A stretch of DNA of 64,000 nt from Pantoea deleyi. Its GTDB lineage: Bacteria; Pseudomonadota; Gammaproteobacteria; Enterobacterales; Enterobacteriaceae. The stretch spans positions 62,001-126,000 of the forward strand of contig NZ_CP071407.1 of NCBI RefSeq assembly GCF_022647325.1, read 5' to 3'. The notes under the pieces are model-generated. The model was not told the origin of the DNA, made no database searches, and saw only the letters and a program-made list of their open reading frames with translations. The translations under genes were made by a program, and so were the position numbers. Shown one piece after another: positions 36,381-47,798 of the stretch. Position 1 is the first letter of the stretch; each line of letters starts with the position of its first letter.

Positions 36381-37078
36381 GCGCCGTGCGCCGGGCTGGA
36401 GGCATAGTTCAGGCCCATCTGCCAGAAGGCTGATTCGAGCCGCGTTGCGGTGGTGAAGATCGCCGTCAGCCGGAGAAAACGTGCTTCCCCGGCACCTTCA
36501 TCTGCCAGACGTTCAAACAGGGAAAGCGAGCGGCGAACGCCCGCCAGATAGTTTTCATCCCCGTAGTTCCTGATCCACGCCGCATAGGGGTTGCCCTCAA
36601 AGCGGGTCGCCGGGTCGTGCAGCAGGCTCAGGCCGATCTCCGCGTACCCGGCGACGCACGGCATCAGCGCCGTCAGCAGCGCCAGCGCATCGCCGGTGTG
36701 GCCGACATCCAGCACATAGCGGGTGTAGTTCAGCGTCTCCATCGCTTCGGGTTCGTCTGCCATCGCCGCTTCGCTGATGCCCCATTGCCGGCAGTAGGCC
36801 TGATGCAACGGCAGTTCACTGATGATGGCGTTAAGCGAGGCGGTCGCATGGCGCAGCGCGTCAGGGTCGGCGAGTTTACTGATCAGCAGGCCCCAGGCGC
36901 GGGCAAAATGCAGCAGAAACTGATAGTCCTGCACCAGATAATGGCGAAAGGCGGCGACAGGCAGCGTGCCCTGGCCGAGTTGCTGCACAAAGTCGTGCGC
37001 AACATAGGCGTGCCAGTGCGGACCCGCCTGCTGGCGCAGACGGCCATAAAAGCCGGTGTCGAAAAGCGGATGTGACAT
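36377..37078 (-). CDS. tenA: TenA-family aminopyrimidine aminohydrolase (thiaminase II)
   Basis: The 233-residue protein belongs to TenA. The conserved Cys is in MPCVAGYAEIG, and the late Glu in TRLESAFWQMG matches the second catalytic residue; LVQDYQFLLHFARAWG is the N-terminal signature region. TenA hydrolyses aminomethyl-aminopyrimidine to HMP during thiamine salvage. ATG at 37078 is preceded by GGAGATCC; this site lies in a hairpin that can be closed by the riboswitch leader. It heads the tenA-thiZXY operon. Confidence 0.9.
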   Translation of the reverse strand: MSHPLFDTGFYGRLRQQAGPHWHAYVAHDFVQQLGQGTLPVAAFRHYLVQDYQFLLHFARAWGLLISKLADPDALRHATASLNAIISELPLHQAYCRQWGISEAAMADEPEAMETLNYTRYVLDVGHTGDALALLTALMPCVAGYAEIGLSLLHDPATRFEGNPYAAWIRNYGDENYLAGVRRSLSLFERLADEGAGEARFLRLTAIFTTATRLESAFWQMGLNYASSPAHGA

Positions 37079-37079
37079 A

Positions 37080-37104
37080 GGATCTCCGGTAGTCAGGGAG
37101 ATCC
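37080..37104 (-). promoter_or_regulatory. RBS-sequestering hairpin of tenA
   Basis: Read on the minus strand, GGATCTCC (37097-37104) pairs perfectly with GGAGATCC (37080-37087), which contains the tenA ribosome site two bases before the ATG. This fits a translational expression platform for the TPP riboswitch just upstream. Confidence 0.7.
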
Positions 37105-37157
37105 GGGCATACGGTCTGGAACAGGGGATAATGCAGGCAATGAGGCAGTAGATTCTG

Positions 37158-37248
37158 CCGACCCGTCCCTTCGCTGGCATGACCCAGATCAGGTTCAAAG
37201 GGTTCGGCTTACGCCATCTCAGCCCGTTACAGGACACCCCTCGGAGAC
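37158..37248 (-). ncRNA. TPP riboswitch (THI element)
   Basis: On the minus strand the leader contains the conserved THI-box parts in order: CGAGGGGTGTCC, GGCTGAGATGG, CCCTTTGAACCTGATCTGGG (ligand-sensing core) and TCATGCCAGCGAAGGGA. These are the P2/P3 and P4/P5 arms that bind thiamine pyrophosphate. It lies 80-170 bases before tenA, so TPP should repress the tenA-thiZXY operon. Confidence 0.95.
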
Positions 37249-37341
37249 ATTGGTTATACGATAATTCCTGCCGGAGCACAATCGGCACAGACGCCGCAAT
37301 CGCGTCTCAGCCTCTGCGGTTGCCGGCATTCAGTGACGGTG

Positions 37342-40258
<2,917 letters not shown>

Positions 40259-40328
40259 GATCGCTCTTCTCTGTAGGGTAAATCGGTCAAAGTTTTTATG
40301 TGTTATGTGCCTGCGGGCAGGCCGATAG

Positions 40329-40340
40329 GAAACCGGTTTC
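40329..40340. promoter_or_regulatory. AscG operator
   Basis: GAAACCGGTTTC is a perfect 12-bp palindrome with a 3' A, giving 13 of 14 matches to the known AscG operator TGAAACCGGTTTCA. It lies 71 bases before the ascF start, inside the ascF/ascG divergent region. Confidence 0.8.
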
Positions 40341-40401
40341 ACAAAATCATGAAGGCCTTTACATGCTCCGGCAAGCCCGAAAATCAGGCAGTTTTTGGTT
40401 T

Positions 40402-40417
40402 TGTGAAGTGCGTCACC
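40402..40417. promoter_or_regulatory. Candidate CRP site of ascF/ascG
   Basis: TGTGA-N6-TCACC (TGTGAAGTGCGTCACC) matches nine of ten bases of the CRP core. It lies between the AscG operator and ascG and would add catabolite control. Confidence 0.6.
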
Positions 40418-40516
40418 TGGTGCGCAGGGCGGCGATTGCGCCGACGCCGGGTAAATATTTCCAATATTGAGAGGCTTAGGTAGACTGCATGACGGACGCA
40501 GCAGAGGAGCAGCATC

Positions 40517-41533
40517 ATGGCAACGATTCAGGAAGTGGCAAAACGGGCGGGTGTCTCAAAAGCGACCGTGTCACGCGTGCTCTCCGGCAATGGCTATGTC
40601 GGCCAGCAAAAACGGGAGCAGGTCCTGCAGGCCATCGCTGAAACCGGCTACCGGCCCAATCTGCTGGCGCGCAATCTGGCGACCCGCACCTCTCAGACGA
40701 TTGGACTGGTGATCACCAACACGCTCTACAGCGGCAGCTACTTCACGGAGCTGATGGCGCACTCCGCGCGTATCCTGGAGCAGCAGGGCCGTCAGCTTAT
40801 TCTGGCAGACGGAAAACACACCGCAGAGCAGGAGCAGGCGGCGATTCAGTTTCTGCTCGATCTGCGCTGCGACGGCATCATCATCTACCCGCGCTTTCTG
40901 AGCATCGATGCCCTGGATGCAATCATCTCCCGGCACAAACAGCCGATTCTGGTCATCAACCGGCGGCTGCGCATCAATCAGAGCTACTGCATCTTCAGCG
41001 ATCAGCACGCCAGCAGCGCGGCGGCGGTGAACCATCTGCTGGCGCAGGGCCACCGGGAGATTGCGTTTATCACCGGCTCGCTGGACTCACCTACCGGCGT
41101 CGAGCGCCTCTCCGGCTATCGCGCGGCGCTGGCTGCTCAGGGCATTGACGCCGATCCGGACCGCATCGTGACGGGTAAATGGACGGCGCAGAGCGGCATG
41201 GCTGCCATCGATACGCTGCTGGCACGCGGGGTGAGCTTCAGCGCGCTGGTGGCGAGTAACGATGAGATGGCGATCGGGGCGATTAAACGTCTGACGGAAT
41301 GCCGGATCGCGGTGCCTGACCAGGTGTCGGTGATTGGCTTCGATGATATCCCGCTGGCGCCCTACATCACGCCGTCGCTCTCCAGTATGAAGCTGCCGGT
41401 CACCGACATGATCGATGAGACGATCCACCGGCTGCTGACCATGCTGGATGGCGGTGACTGGCATCCTCCGGCACCCTTTACCGCCAGCCTGATGCTGCGT
41501 GATTCCGTGGCTCAGGGGCCAGGGTCTGATTAA
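40517..41533 (+). CDS. ascG: LacI-family repressor of asc genes
   Basis: The 338-residue protein has the LacI helix-turn-helix MATIQEVAKRAGVSKATVSR and the hinge, followed by a sugar-binding domain; LARNLATRTSQTIGLVITNT and SALVASNDEMAIGAIKRL match E. coli AscG. It represses ascFB until a beta-glucoside signal is present. It diverges from ascF, with a matching operator palindrome in between. Its last four bases overlap the convergent yciT-like gene. Confidence 0.92.
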   Translation: MATIQEVAKRAGVSKATVSRVLSGNGYVGQQKREQVLQAIAETGYRPNLLARNLATRTSQTIGLVITNTLYSGSYFTELMAHSARILEQQGRQLILADGKHTAEQEQAAIQFLLDLRCDGIIIYPRFLSIDALDAIISRHKQPILVINRRLRINQSYCIFSDQHASSAAAVNHLLAQGHREIAFITGSLDSPTGVERLSGYRAALAAQGIDADPDRIVTGKWTAQSGMAAIDTLLARGVSFSALVASNDEMAIGAIKRLTECRIAVPDQVSVIGFDDIPLAPYITPSLSSMKLPVTDMIDETIHRLLTMLDGGDWHPPAPFTASLMLRDSVAQGPGSD

Positions 41534-42279
41534 TCTGCCGCGACCAGGCTGACCGCGATCCCCCGTTCCCGGAGCTGCGCGGCCGTTGACGCCTCCAGCG
41601 TTTCATCGGTAATCACATGGCTGACCTGGTAACCGGAAGAGAGCGGATAGGGATGAACCTGACCAAATTTAGAGGCGTCGGTCAGGGCATAACTCTCTGC
41701 GCCTTTGGCCAGCACCGCATCCACCACATCGCAGCGCAGCATATTGCGGCCGGTGAAACCGGTCTCCGGCTGCCATCCATCCACCCCGACAAACGCCCGG
41801 TGAAAATGAACCTGCTGGATGGAGTAGCGGGTCAGCGGGCCGACCACCGACTCGCTGCTCTTCTGCAGCATTCCCCCCAGAACGATGACCTCGCAGGCGG
41901 CTTCACGCAGAAGCTGGGCGATGTAGTGGCTGACGGTAATCAGCGTGAGATCGGCCCGGTCGGCCAGCGCCCGCGCCAGCAGGGCATTGGTACTGCCCCC
42001 TTCGATAAACACCGCTTCCCCGTGCTGAACCAGGCTGGCCGCATGGCGCGCCAGCGCCTGTTTGACCGGATAGCGGGTGTTCATGCGGGTGTCGACGTTA
42101 TCGCTATCCAGCGCCAGCGCAGAGCCGTGCACCCGGCGCAGCAGCCGATCGCGCTCCAGCAGCGTGAGATCCTGACGCACCGTCACTTCGGATACCCCGG
42201 TAAGCTGCGCCAGTTCGCTGACCGGCACGCTGCCCCGGCTATTGACCAGTTGAATGATGTGATGATGTCGCGGATTCAT
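41530..42279 (-). CDS. yciT: DeoR-family regulator (YciT-like)
   Basis: The 249-residue protein has an N-terminal DeoR helix-turn-helix (SVPVSELAQLTGVSEVTVRQ) and a sensor domain with VFIEGGSTNALLARALADRA, LITVSHYIAQLL, VGPLTRYSIQQVHFHRAFVG and GWQPETGFTGRNMLRCDVV. These blocks match E. coli YciT. The ligand is a sugar phosphate in related proteins; YciT targets are poorly known. The gene is convergent with ascG and overlaps it by four bases. Confidence 0.85.
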   Translation of the reverse strand: MNPRHHHIIQLVNSRGSVPVSELAQLTGVSEVTVRQDLTLLERDRLLRRVHGSALALDSDNVDTRMNTRYPVKQALARHAASLVQHGEAVFIEGGSTNALLARALADRADLTLITVSHYIAQLLREAACEVIVLGGMLQKSSESVVGPLTRYSIQQVHFHRAFVGVDGWQPETGFTGRNMLRCDVVDAVLAKGAESYALTDASKFGQVHPYPLSSGYQVSHVITDETLEASTAAQLRERGIAVSLVAAD

Positions 42280-42344
42280 AATACCGTTTCGCTGTTAACA
42301 GGCGTTCCAGTGTAACAGGGTTTACCCGGCGTCTGTGCGCCGGA

Positions 42345-43607
42345 TCAGCCGAGATCCAGCGCCCGGCGCCCGTGCGGGTTAAGGTCGTCCGGGGTGAAGC
42401 GGTTTTCCCATGCTGCTTCATAATCTTCCGGTGGAAAATCGCCCGGCGACCGGCCCTGCGCCAGCGCCTGTGCAACCTCTCTGGCGTAGACGCGGTTTTT
42501 CTCACACATGGGCGCGGCAGGAATGTACATTACGTTACCCCAGCCCTGCTGATCCTCGACCGGGGCAACGGCATGGATGAGATCGCAGTGCCACCACACC
42601 GAATCGCCGGCTTCCAGGGCGGGTATCGAACAGAGCCCGGCCATCAGATGCGGATGCCAGCGTTCGCTGATTGGCAATGCCCGGCCTGGCGCAACGCCGC
42701 ACAGCTCCTCCTCCGGCACATCAGAGAGCAGCGGACGCAGCAGCACATAGGCCATCGCCTGTGGCACCGGAACCACATGCAGCAGGCCCTGACCGGGGAT
42801 CATATCGGAGAGCGCCGTCCAGCCCTGGAACGTGCGGAACACTGAGCATTTGGTGGTGCCGGGCAGATCATACTCATCCGCCTCCGTGCGATGAGCCGCA
42901 TCCCAGGGATCGTAGGCGGCAAAATCCCCCTTAAACAGATTACCGAAAACCTGCTGCCAGGCGGGCAGCAGCCAGCGCTCCAGTGCGCCGGAATCCGTGT
43001 GCGCCCCCAGGCCGTTAGAGGTGGTGCCCGGCAAGCGGCGGCGGATGCGATCGGGATAGATAATGCTGACATCGGGATCGAACCACTGCTTACCCTGCGA
43101 TTCCGCTTTCCAGAGGCGGTTAAGGAAAGATTGTGCGGCGGCCATCGCTGCACTCTGCCGGGCCTGCATCTGCGCCTGCGACCAGTAGATCGGGTAGATT
43201 TCGGGCCGTGAAGCGGCCAGCGAACCGAAAAAGTCATCGCCCGGCCCGCGATACTGTTGATCGAACCGGTTGTGGTCCAGGTAGTCGAGCATCGACTTAT
43301 CCCAGGCCAGCGCCTGCTCACGCGCGAAGTGCTGCTTAATCACCACGCAGCCGCGACGTTTAATCAGCGCCCGGGTTTCATCGGAAACCTCTCCGGCGGC
43401 AATCTCCTGCATGGGGACGATGGGCCAGGCGCTGCCCGTGCGCTGCTCATCGGCTTTGGCCGCCGCGATTGCCGCCGTGATGTTTTCGCAGACCTCACGG
43501 AACAGGGCATCGACATCGCCAATCTGTGCGCGCAGCTGCTTTTTTAACGCGCGTATCGCGCATCCGATGTCGTCGGGTAACGGAGAATAACGGACGGAAT
43601 TCTGCAT
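42345..43607 (-). CDS. ybiU: DUF1479 protein (YbiU)
   Basis: The 420-residue protein belongs to DUF1479 (YbiU). It has a probable iron/2-oxoglutarate dioxygenase-like core: GLGAHTDSGALERW contains an H-x-D pair, and DSVWWHCDLIHAVAP carries the late His, with an Arg-rich region downstream. Its biochemical function is not established. It diverges from ybiV with 255 bases in between; in E. coli the same two genes are neighbours, so this is conserved synteny. Confidence 0.88.
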   Translation of the reverse strand: MQNSVRYSPLPDDIGCAIRALKKQLRAQIGDVDALFREVCENITAAIAAAKADEQRTGSAWPIVPMQEIAAGEVSDETRALIKRRGCVVIKQHFAREQALAWDKSMLDYLDHNRFDQQYRGPGDDFFGSLAASRPEIYPIYWSQAQMQARQSAAMAAAQSFLNRLWKAESQGKQWFDPDVSIIYPDRIRRRLPGTTSNGLGAHTDSGALERWLLPAWQQVFGNLFKGDFAAYDPWDAAHRTEADEYDLPGTTKCSVFRTFQGWTALSDMIPGQGLLHVVPVPQAMAYVLLRPLLSDVPEEELCGVAPGRALPISERWHPHLMAGLCSIPALEAGDSVWWHCDLIHAVAPVEDQQGWGNVMYIPAAPMCEKNRVYAREVAQALAQGRSPGDFPPEDYEAAWENRFTPDDLNPHGRRALDLG

Positions 43608-43862
43608 CTCAGGCTCCTGTCAGGTCGGGGTTGAGTTACGAATGTAATTGAAATAACCTTCGTTCGTAATTTACGGGCTGAAGTTAACATCCTTTTAACG
43701 GTAAAAACCGTGCGTCATAACACAACTCCGGCACCGGAACGCTCCGAAAGCCGTTAGCAAAGTCACTATTTGCATTCTCATTAATCCACACAGCGAGTAA
43801 GCTTTATGAATCAAATCAATCAGCCGAAAGGATCAGACGGCAAACACAAAGGGGCAGGTGAG

Positions 43863-44684
43863 ATGGCGGTTAAGATGATTGCGGTGGATATGGATGGCAC
43901 CTTTCTGGACGACAATAAGCAGTACAACGTTCAGCGGTTTTCACGTCAGTATGCGCTGCTGAAGGAGAAAGGGATCCGCTTTGTGGTCGCCAGTGGCAAC
44001 CAGTATTATCAGCTGCAGCGCTATTTTCCGGACATCAAAGATGAAATCGCCTTCGTGGCAGAGAACGGTGCCTGGGTCTCTGACTGCAATGAGGAGATCT
44101 TCTGCGGCGAACTGGCCCGCGAGAAGGTGCACAAAATTCTGGATATTCTGGCGGATGAGCCCGATATCGCGGTGGTGGTCTGTGGACGCAACAGCGCCTA
44201 TATGCATAGCTCTGCTTCTGACGAGATAGTGGCAAAGCTTGCGAACCACTATCACCGGCTGGAGAAACGCGATGACCTCTACGCCATCGACGACACCATT
44301 TTTAAGTTCTCGCTGAAGCTGGAGCACAAAGGGGTCGATGCCCTGCTGCAACGCCTGCACGCTTCGCTGGGCGAACTGGAAAATATCATGCATCCGGTCT
44401 CCAGTGGTTTTGGCTTTATCGACCTGATTATTCCCGGCTGCCATAAAGCGCACGGCATCGCGCTGCTGCAGGAGAAGTGGGGCATCAGCGACTGCGAAGT
44501 GCTGGCGATCGGTGACAGCGCCAACGATATCGAGATGCTGCGCCAGGCCTGTTTCAGTTTCTCGATGGCCAACGCGGCAGAGGCGGTGTCGGCCGTGGCG
44601 CGCTATCAGACCCAGAGCAACAACGACGAAGGCGCACTGAATGTGATCTCCCGCGTGCTGGCGCGCGAATTTCCGTTCGACTGA
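43863..44684 (+). CDS. ybiV: Cof-type HAD sugar phosphatase (YbiV)
   Basis: The 273-residue protein is a HAD hydrolase of the Cof class. The nucleophile motif is MIAVDMDGTFLDDN (Asp pair at residues 9 and 11), motif II is FVVASGNQYYQL, and the acidic motif is VLAIGDSANDIEMLRQ. E. coli YbiV acts on sugar phosphates such as fructose-1-phosphate and glucose-6-phosphate. ATG at 43863 is preceded by AGGTGAG and gives a length near that of YbiV (271); the longer frame start at 43806 adds a polar tail. Confidence 0.9.
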   Translation: MAVKMIAVDMDGTFLDDNKQYNVQRFSRQYALLKEKGIRFVVASGNQYYQLQRYFPDIKDEIAFVAENGAWVSDCNEEIFCGELAREKVHKILDILADEPDIAVVVCGRNSAYMHSSASDEIVAKLANHYHRLEKRDDLYAIDDTIFKFSLKLEHKGVDALLQRLHASLGELENIMHPVSSGFGFIDLIIPGCHKAHGIALLQEKWGISDCEVLAIGDSANDIEMLRQACFSFSMANAAEAVSAVARYQTQSNNDEGALNVISRVLAREFPFD

Positions 44685-44712
44685 CACCCCCGGCGCCCGG
44701 CCTGACGGCCCG

Positions 44713-45105
44713 TCAGCCGTCACTCTCCTGATGGCTGCGCAGATGATTCTCCATCGCATCCAGCGCAGCCTGATTCTCCAGACCCCACTGATAGAGCTGT
44801 TCGATCGGCCCGGAAAAGGTATGACCCAGCGCCGTCAGGCTGTACTCCACTTTGGGCGGCACCACCTGATAAACCTGCCGTGCTACCAGTCCGCGCTGTT
44901 CCAGTTCCCGCAGCGTCTGAATCAGCATCTTCTTCGAAATGCCCTGCAGGCTGCGCTCAAGTTCACCGGTTCGCGCGCGATGTTCCGGCCAGTGATAGAG
45001 CGCATGCAGCACCATGGTGCTCCATTTCACCGAAAAAAGTTCCAGCAGACGACGCGGCGGTGAGTCCGCATAAAAGCACAGTTTTCCTTCGACCCAGACC
45101 GGCAT
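44713..45105 (-). CDS. HxlR-family regulator
   Basis: The 130-residue protein is a single MarR/HxlR winged helix: LLELFSVKWSTMVLHALYHW, ELERSLQGISKKMLIQTLRELEQRG and RQVYQVVPPKVEYSLTALG are the family blocks, and a Cys lies near the start (KLCFYADS). ATG at 45105 has GAGG six bases upstream; a TTG at 45132 is less likely. It diverges from the alcohol dehydrogenase gene and, as in other HxlR pairs, probably represses it in response to an aldehyde or quinone. Confidence 0.86.
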   Translation of the reverse strand: MPVWVEGKLCFYADSPPRRLLELFSVKWSTMVLHALYHWPEHRARTGELERSLQGISKKMLIQTLRELEQRGLVARQVYQVVPPKVEYSLTALGHTFSGPIEQLYQWGLENQAALDAMENHLRSHQESDG

Positions 45106-45123
45106 CAGAACCTCACAGAGAGT

Positions 45124-45147
45124 GGTAACCAAAAGGTAACTACTACC
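45124..45147. promoter_or_regulatory. Candidate HxlR operator
   Basis: GGTAAC occurs at 45124 and 45135, 11 bases apart, and GGTAACTACTACC (45135-45147) is an imperfect palindrome. The site lies between the divergent HxlR and dehydrogenase genes, where such a regulator would act. Binding is inferred. Confidence 0.45.
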
Positions 45148-45214
45148 AAACCAGTGCCTGTGTGTCTATAGTGTGCCGCTTTCCTGAAATCCACCCGGTG
45201 AGAAGAGGTAACCA

Positions 45215-46264
45215 ATGAAAATTAACGCGCTGATAGCGACCCAGGCCGACCAGCCGCTGCGTGCCGGCCAGGCGGACATTCGTGACCTGCAGGCGGACGA
45301 CGTCAGGATTGAGATCCTCTACTGCGGCGTCTGCCATTCCGATCTGCATATGGCACGCAATGAGTGGGGCGTCAGCCGCTATCCGCTGGTGCCGGGTCAT
45401 GAAATTGTCGGGCGGGTCGCCGCTATGGGTGACAATGTCACAAAATTCAGTGTCGGTCAGACGGTAGGCGTGGGCGTGATGGTCGATTCCTGCGGCGAGT
45501 GCCACTTCTGCCAGCAGCAGGAAGAGCAGTATTGTGAAGCCGGGTTCACGCCGACCTACAACGGCACTGATAAATACACCGGCCACACGACATTTGGCGG
45601 CTATGCGCAGTATGTCATTGCCGATCAGCATTTTGTCGTCACCGTGCCTGACAATCTGGCGCTGAACGCGGTGGCACCGCTGCTGTGTGCGGGCGTCACG
45701 GTCTGGTCGCCACTGCAGCACTTCAACGTCAAAGCGGGCGATCGCGTTGGGGTGGTCGGCCTTGGCGGGCTGGGCCACATGGCGGTCAGGCTGGCCAGCG
45801 CGCTGGGCGCAGACGTTACCCTCTTTACCACCTCACCGTCGAAAGGCGAGGATGCCCGGCGGCTGGGGGCGAAAAATGTGGTGGTCTCGCGCGACCCCGC
45901 GCAAATGGCGGCCTGCCAGGCGTCACTTGATATTATTCTCGACTGTGTGGCGGCGCCGCACGATCTTGATCCTTATCTGAATACCCTGAAAACCAACGGC
46001 CAGCTGGTGCTGGTGGGCATTCCCGATCGGCCGCATCCTTCACCGAACGTCACGCCGATGGTGTTCCGTCGTCTCAGCATCAGCGGCACCTCGATTGGCA
46101 GCATTCAGGAAACGCAGCAGATGCTCGACTTCTGTGGTCAGCATAACATCACGGCTGACGTGGAGATGATCACTGGCGACGCGATCGAAACGGCTTTTAC
46201 GCGGATGCTGGAAGGTGACGTGAAATATCGTTTCGTTATCGATATGCAGAAAACGCACTGGTAA
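45215..46264 (+). CDS. Zinc NAD(P)-dependent alcohol dehydrogenase (YahK-like)
   Basis: The 349-residue protein is a cinnamyl-alcohol-dehydrogenase-type enzyme like YahK. The catalytic zinc ligands are in ILYCGVCHSDLHMARNEW and PGHEIVGRV, structural zinc cysteines in CGECHFCQQQEEQYC, and the cofactor motif is GVVGLGGLGHMAVRLA. It reduces aldehydes with NADPH. AGAGGTAA precedes the ATG. The divergent HxlR gene probably controls it, so the pair may detoxify reactive aldehydes. Confidence 0.9.
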   Translation: MKINALIATQADQPLRAGQADIRDLQADDVRIEILYCGVCHSDLHMARNEWGVSRYPLVPGHEIVGRVAAMGDNVTKFSVGQTVGVGVMVDSCGECHFCQQQEEQYCEAGFTPTYNGTDKYTGHTTFGGYAQYVIADQHFVVTVPDNLALNAVAPLLCAGVTVWSPLQHFNVKAGDRVGVVGLGGLGHMAVRLASALGADVTLFTTSPSKGEDARRLGAKNVVVSRDPAQMAACQASLDIILDCVAAPHDLDPYLNTLKTNGQLVLVGIPDRPHPSPNVTPMVFRRLSISGTSIGSIQETQQMLDFCGQHNITADVEMITGDAIETAFTRMLEGDVKYRFVIDMQKTHW

Positions 46265-46424
46265 AACCGCAGGCCCGCCGAGACGGCGGGCCTGACCGGG
46301 ATCGCCCCGGCCGCGCCGTTTCAGACATGATTCACTATAGTTACAACATACTAATACTTTCATTGCCCGTGCTGTTACCGGCATCGGGTGCGCATCGGTC
46401 AGGCAGGGGATTGGTAACGGCGGC

Positions 46425-46456
46425 AAAAAAATACCCGGTCATCAGCCGGGTATTCG
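46425..46456 (-). terminator. Intrinsic terminator of membrane-protein gene
   Basis: On the minus strand, AATACCCGG and CCGGGTATT form a 9-bp stem with a 7-base loop, followed by TTTTT. It ends the transcript of the 228-aa membrane protein. Confidence 0.85.
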
Positions 46457-46477
46457 GGTTAGCGCCGGGGTGAGGCG

Positions 46478-47164
46478 TTATTCCTGCTCTTTCTCAGCAT
46501 CCTGTTTTTCCGCTTCGGGGTTCACGGCAGCATGAACAAAGGGTTTCAGCAGCTGAATATCCAGGATGACATAGACCATGGTGCTGATAAACAACGAGAT
46601 CACGCTGCCAAACACGCCGCTGGTGGTAAAGGTCAGATAGTTGTAGATCACCAGCCAGGTCACGCAGATAAAGAGGGCCAGCGAAATGGAGAGGTTCGGT
46701 ACAGAATAGTTACTGGTGCCACCGCCCTGGGTGTGGGTCGCCTTGAACAGATTACCGATCGTGTACTTTTCCAGCACCAGAATAGTTTTCTCCCAGTTAC
46801 GCTGCTTTCTGGCGCTGGCCCGGGTCAGGAAAAGATAGAGAATAGAGATAAAAAAGCCTGAAAAGGCGATAAGTACCGGAATCGCTTCCAGCGCATATGC
46901 AATGCTCCTGTGTGCCGTGGGCGTGCTGCTGAGATCCAGCGTCAGCGATGCGCCCAGCGCCGCATATAAGAACAGGAACAGCAGGATAAACGTCAGGCTG
47001 CGCTTCCCGTCTTCGCGTGACTCGGCCTCTTTCTGCCGGATAGCCAGCTGGAGCGATTGCTGAAGCTGCAGGGCTTCAGGGGAGTCCGTTTCGAGGGTGT
47101 TGCAGGGCGCGGCAAAGAAGTTGTGCATGAACAGCGCATCTTCTTCGTGAATGGTGATTTTCAT
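46478..47164 (-). CDS. Hypothetical membrane protein (228 aa)
   Basis: I do not recognise this family with confidence. The 228-residue protein has a polar N-terminal 55 residues (a possible coiled stretch, LQLQQSLQLAIRQKEAESRE), then four hydrophobic segments (TFILLFLFLYAALGASL; YALEAIPVLIAFSGFFISILYLFL; ISLALFICVTWLVIY; SVISLFISTMVYVIL) and an acidic tail (EAEKQDAEKEQE). GGTTCCTG precedes the ATG. It is a single-gene unit ending in a strong terminator. It may be a small oligomeric membrane protein, but no enzyme motif is visible. Confidence 0.6.
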   Translation of the reverse strand: MKITIHEEDALFMHNFFAAPCNTLETDSPEALQLQQSLQLAIRQKEAESREDGKRSLTFILLFLFLYAALGASLTLDLSSTPTAHRSIAYALEAIPVLIAFSGFFISILYLFLTRASARKQRNWEKTILVLEKYTIGNLFKATHTQGGGTSNYSVPNLSISLALFICVTWLVIYNYLTFTTSGVFGSVISLFISTMVYVILDIQLLKPFVHAAVNPEAEKQDAEKEQE

Positions 47165-47257
47165 CAGGAACCTGTATTCGGGGAGTTTGCGCCATTTTAA
47201 TCAGCACAACAGGAATTAACAGTAACTTTGGCTCTGTAGTGCTGTTGCCGCGCTGAC

Positions 47258-47500
47258 TTAACGGGCTATCAGGCTCAGCACGCTGCTGAGCACGGAATCC
47301 GTGGCAAATCCCTGCGCGCTCTTCGCATCTTCCTGCCGCAGCTGCTGATAGCGTTGCAGAGCGGCTTCCGCGTTATCCGCATGCACTTCATTCCAGAGCA
47401 GGCGATAGCCTTCGCCGATCAATGCGTCCTGCTGATCCTGCCGCAGACGATTTACCGCTCTGAGCGTCTGTGCCTTCTGAAAAAGGCGATAGTCCGGCAT
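47258..47500 (-). CDS. Hypothetical protein (80 aa)
   Basis: The 80-residue protein is soluble and helical (AQTLRAVNRLRQDQQDALIG; EAALQRYQQLRQEDAK). I do not recognise a family. It starts two bases after the stop of the upstream 74-aa gene, and GAGGAG of that gene's end is its ribosome site, so the two are coupled. Codon usage matches neighbours. The partner arrangement suggests a two-gene unit, but nothing shows a toxin or antitoxin. Confidence 0.55.
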   Translation of the reverse strand: MPDYRLFQKAQTLRAVNRLRQDQQDALIGEGYRLLWNEVHADNAEAALQRYQQLRQEDAKSAQGFATDSVLSSVLSLIAR

Positions 47501-47502
47501 GG

Positions 47503-47727
47503 CTATTTCTCCTCAGGATTGTCCAGCGCTTTAAACTGCTTAATTGCATCGTTGATGTTATTGGTTTCTACGGTCGCAATGCAGCGATCGCCATTAAACA
47601 CATCATAGCGTGCGTTGCGCAGCTGAAACAGCAGGTCTCTGCCCCGAAAGTGAATGCGTTTCTGTTTCACGCCAATCCCATGTCGCCGTAACAGCGCCTG
47701 TGACAGGCGGTCGGTCTCTTTTATCAT
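47503..47727 (-). CDS. Hypothetical protein (74 aa)
   Basis: The 74-residue protein has a basic middle (GIGVKQKRIHFRGRDLLFQL) and an acidic end (KQFKALDNPEEK), with no membrane segment or recognised family. ATG at 47727 follows AGGAGCTGAAGGA; an earlier in-frame start at 47757 is weaker. It is the first gene of a pair with the 80-aa gene, which it overlaps closely. Upstream lies a region with strong inverted repeats (47799-47865). Confidence 0.5.
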   Translation of the reverse strand: MIKETDRLSQALLRRHGIGVKQKRIHFRGRDLLFQLRNARYDVFNGDRCIATVETNNINDAIKQFKALDNPEEK

Positions 47728-47798
47728 TCCTTCAGCTCCTCGGCAGTACGTGGTCACTGCCAGTTAACCTGATAAACATTAGTTTTATATTAAGAGAT

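Noticed and set aside
46268..46293. GC-rich hairpin after the alcohol dehydrogenase as terminator
   Set aside because: The stem CAGGCCCGCCG/CGGCGGGCCTG is perfect but no T-run follows, so I did not list it as an intrinsic terminator.
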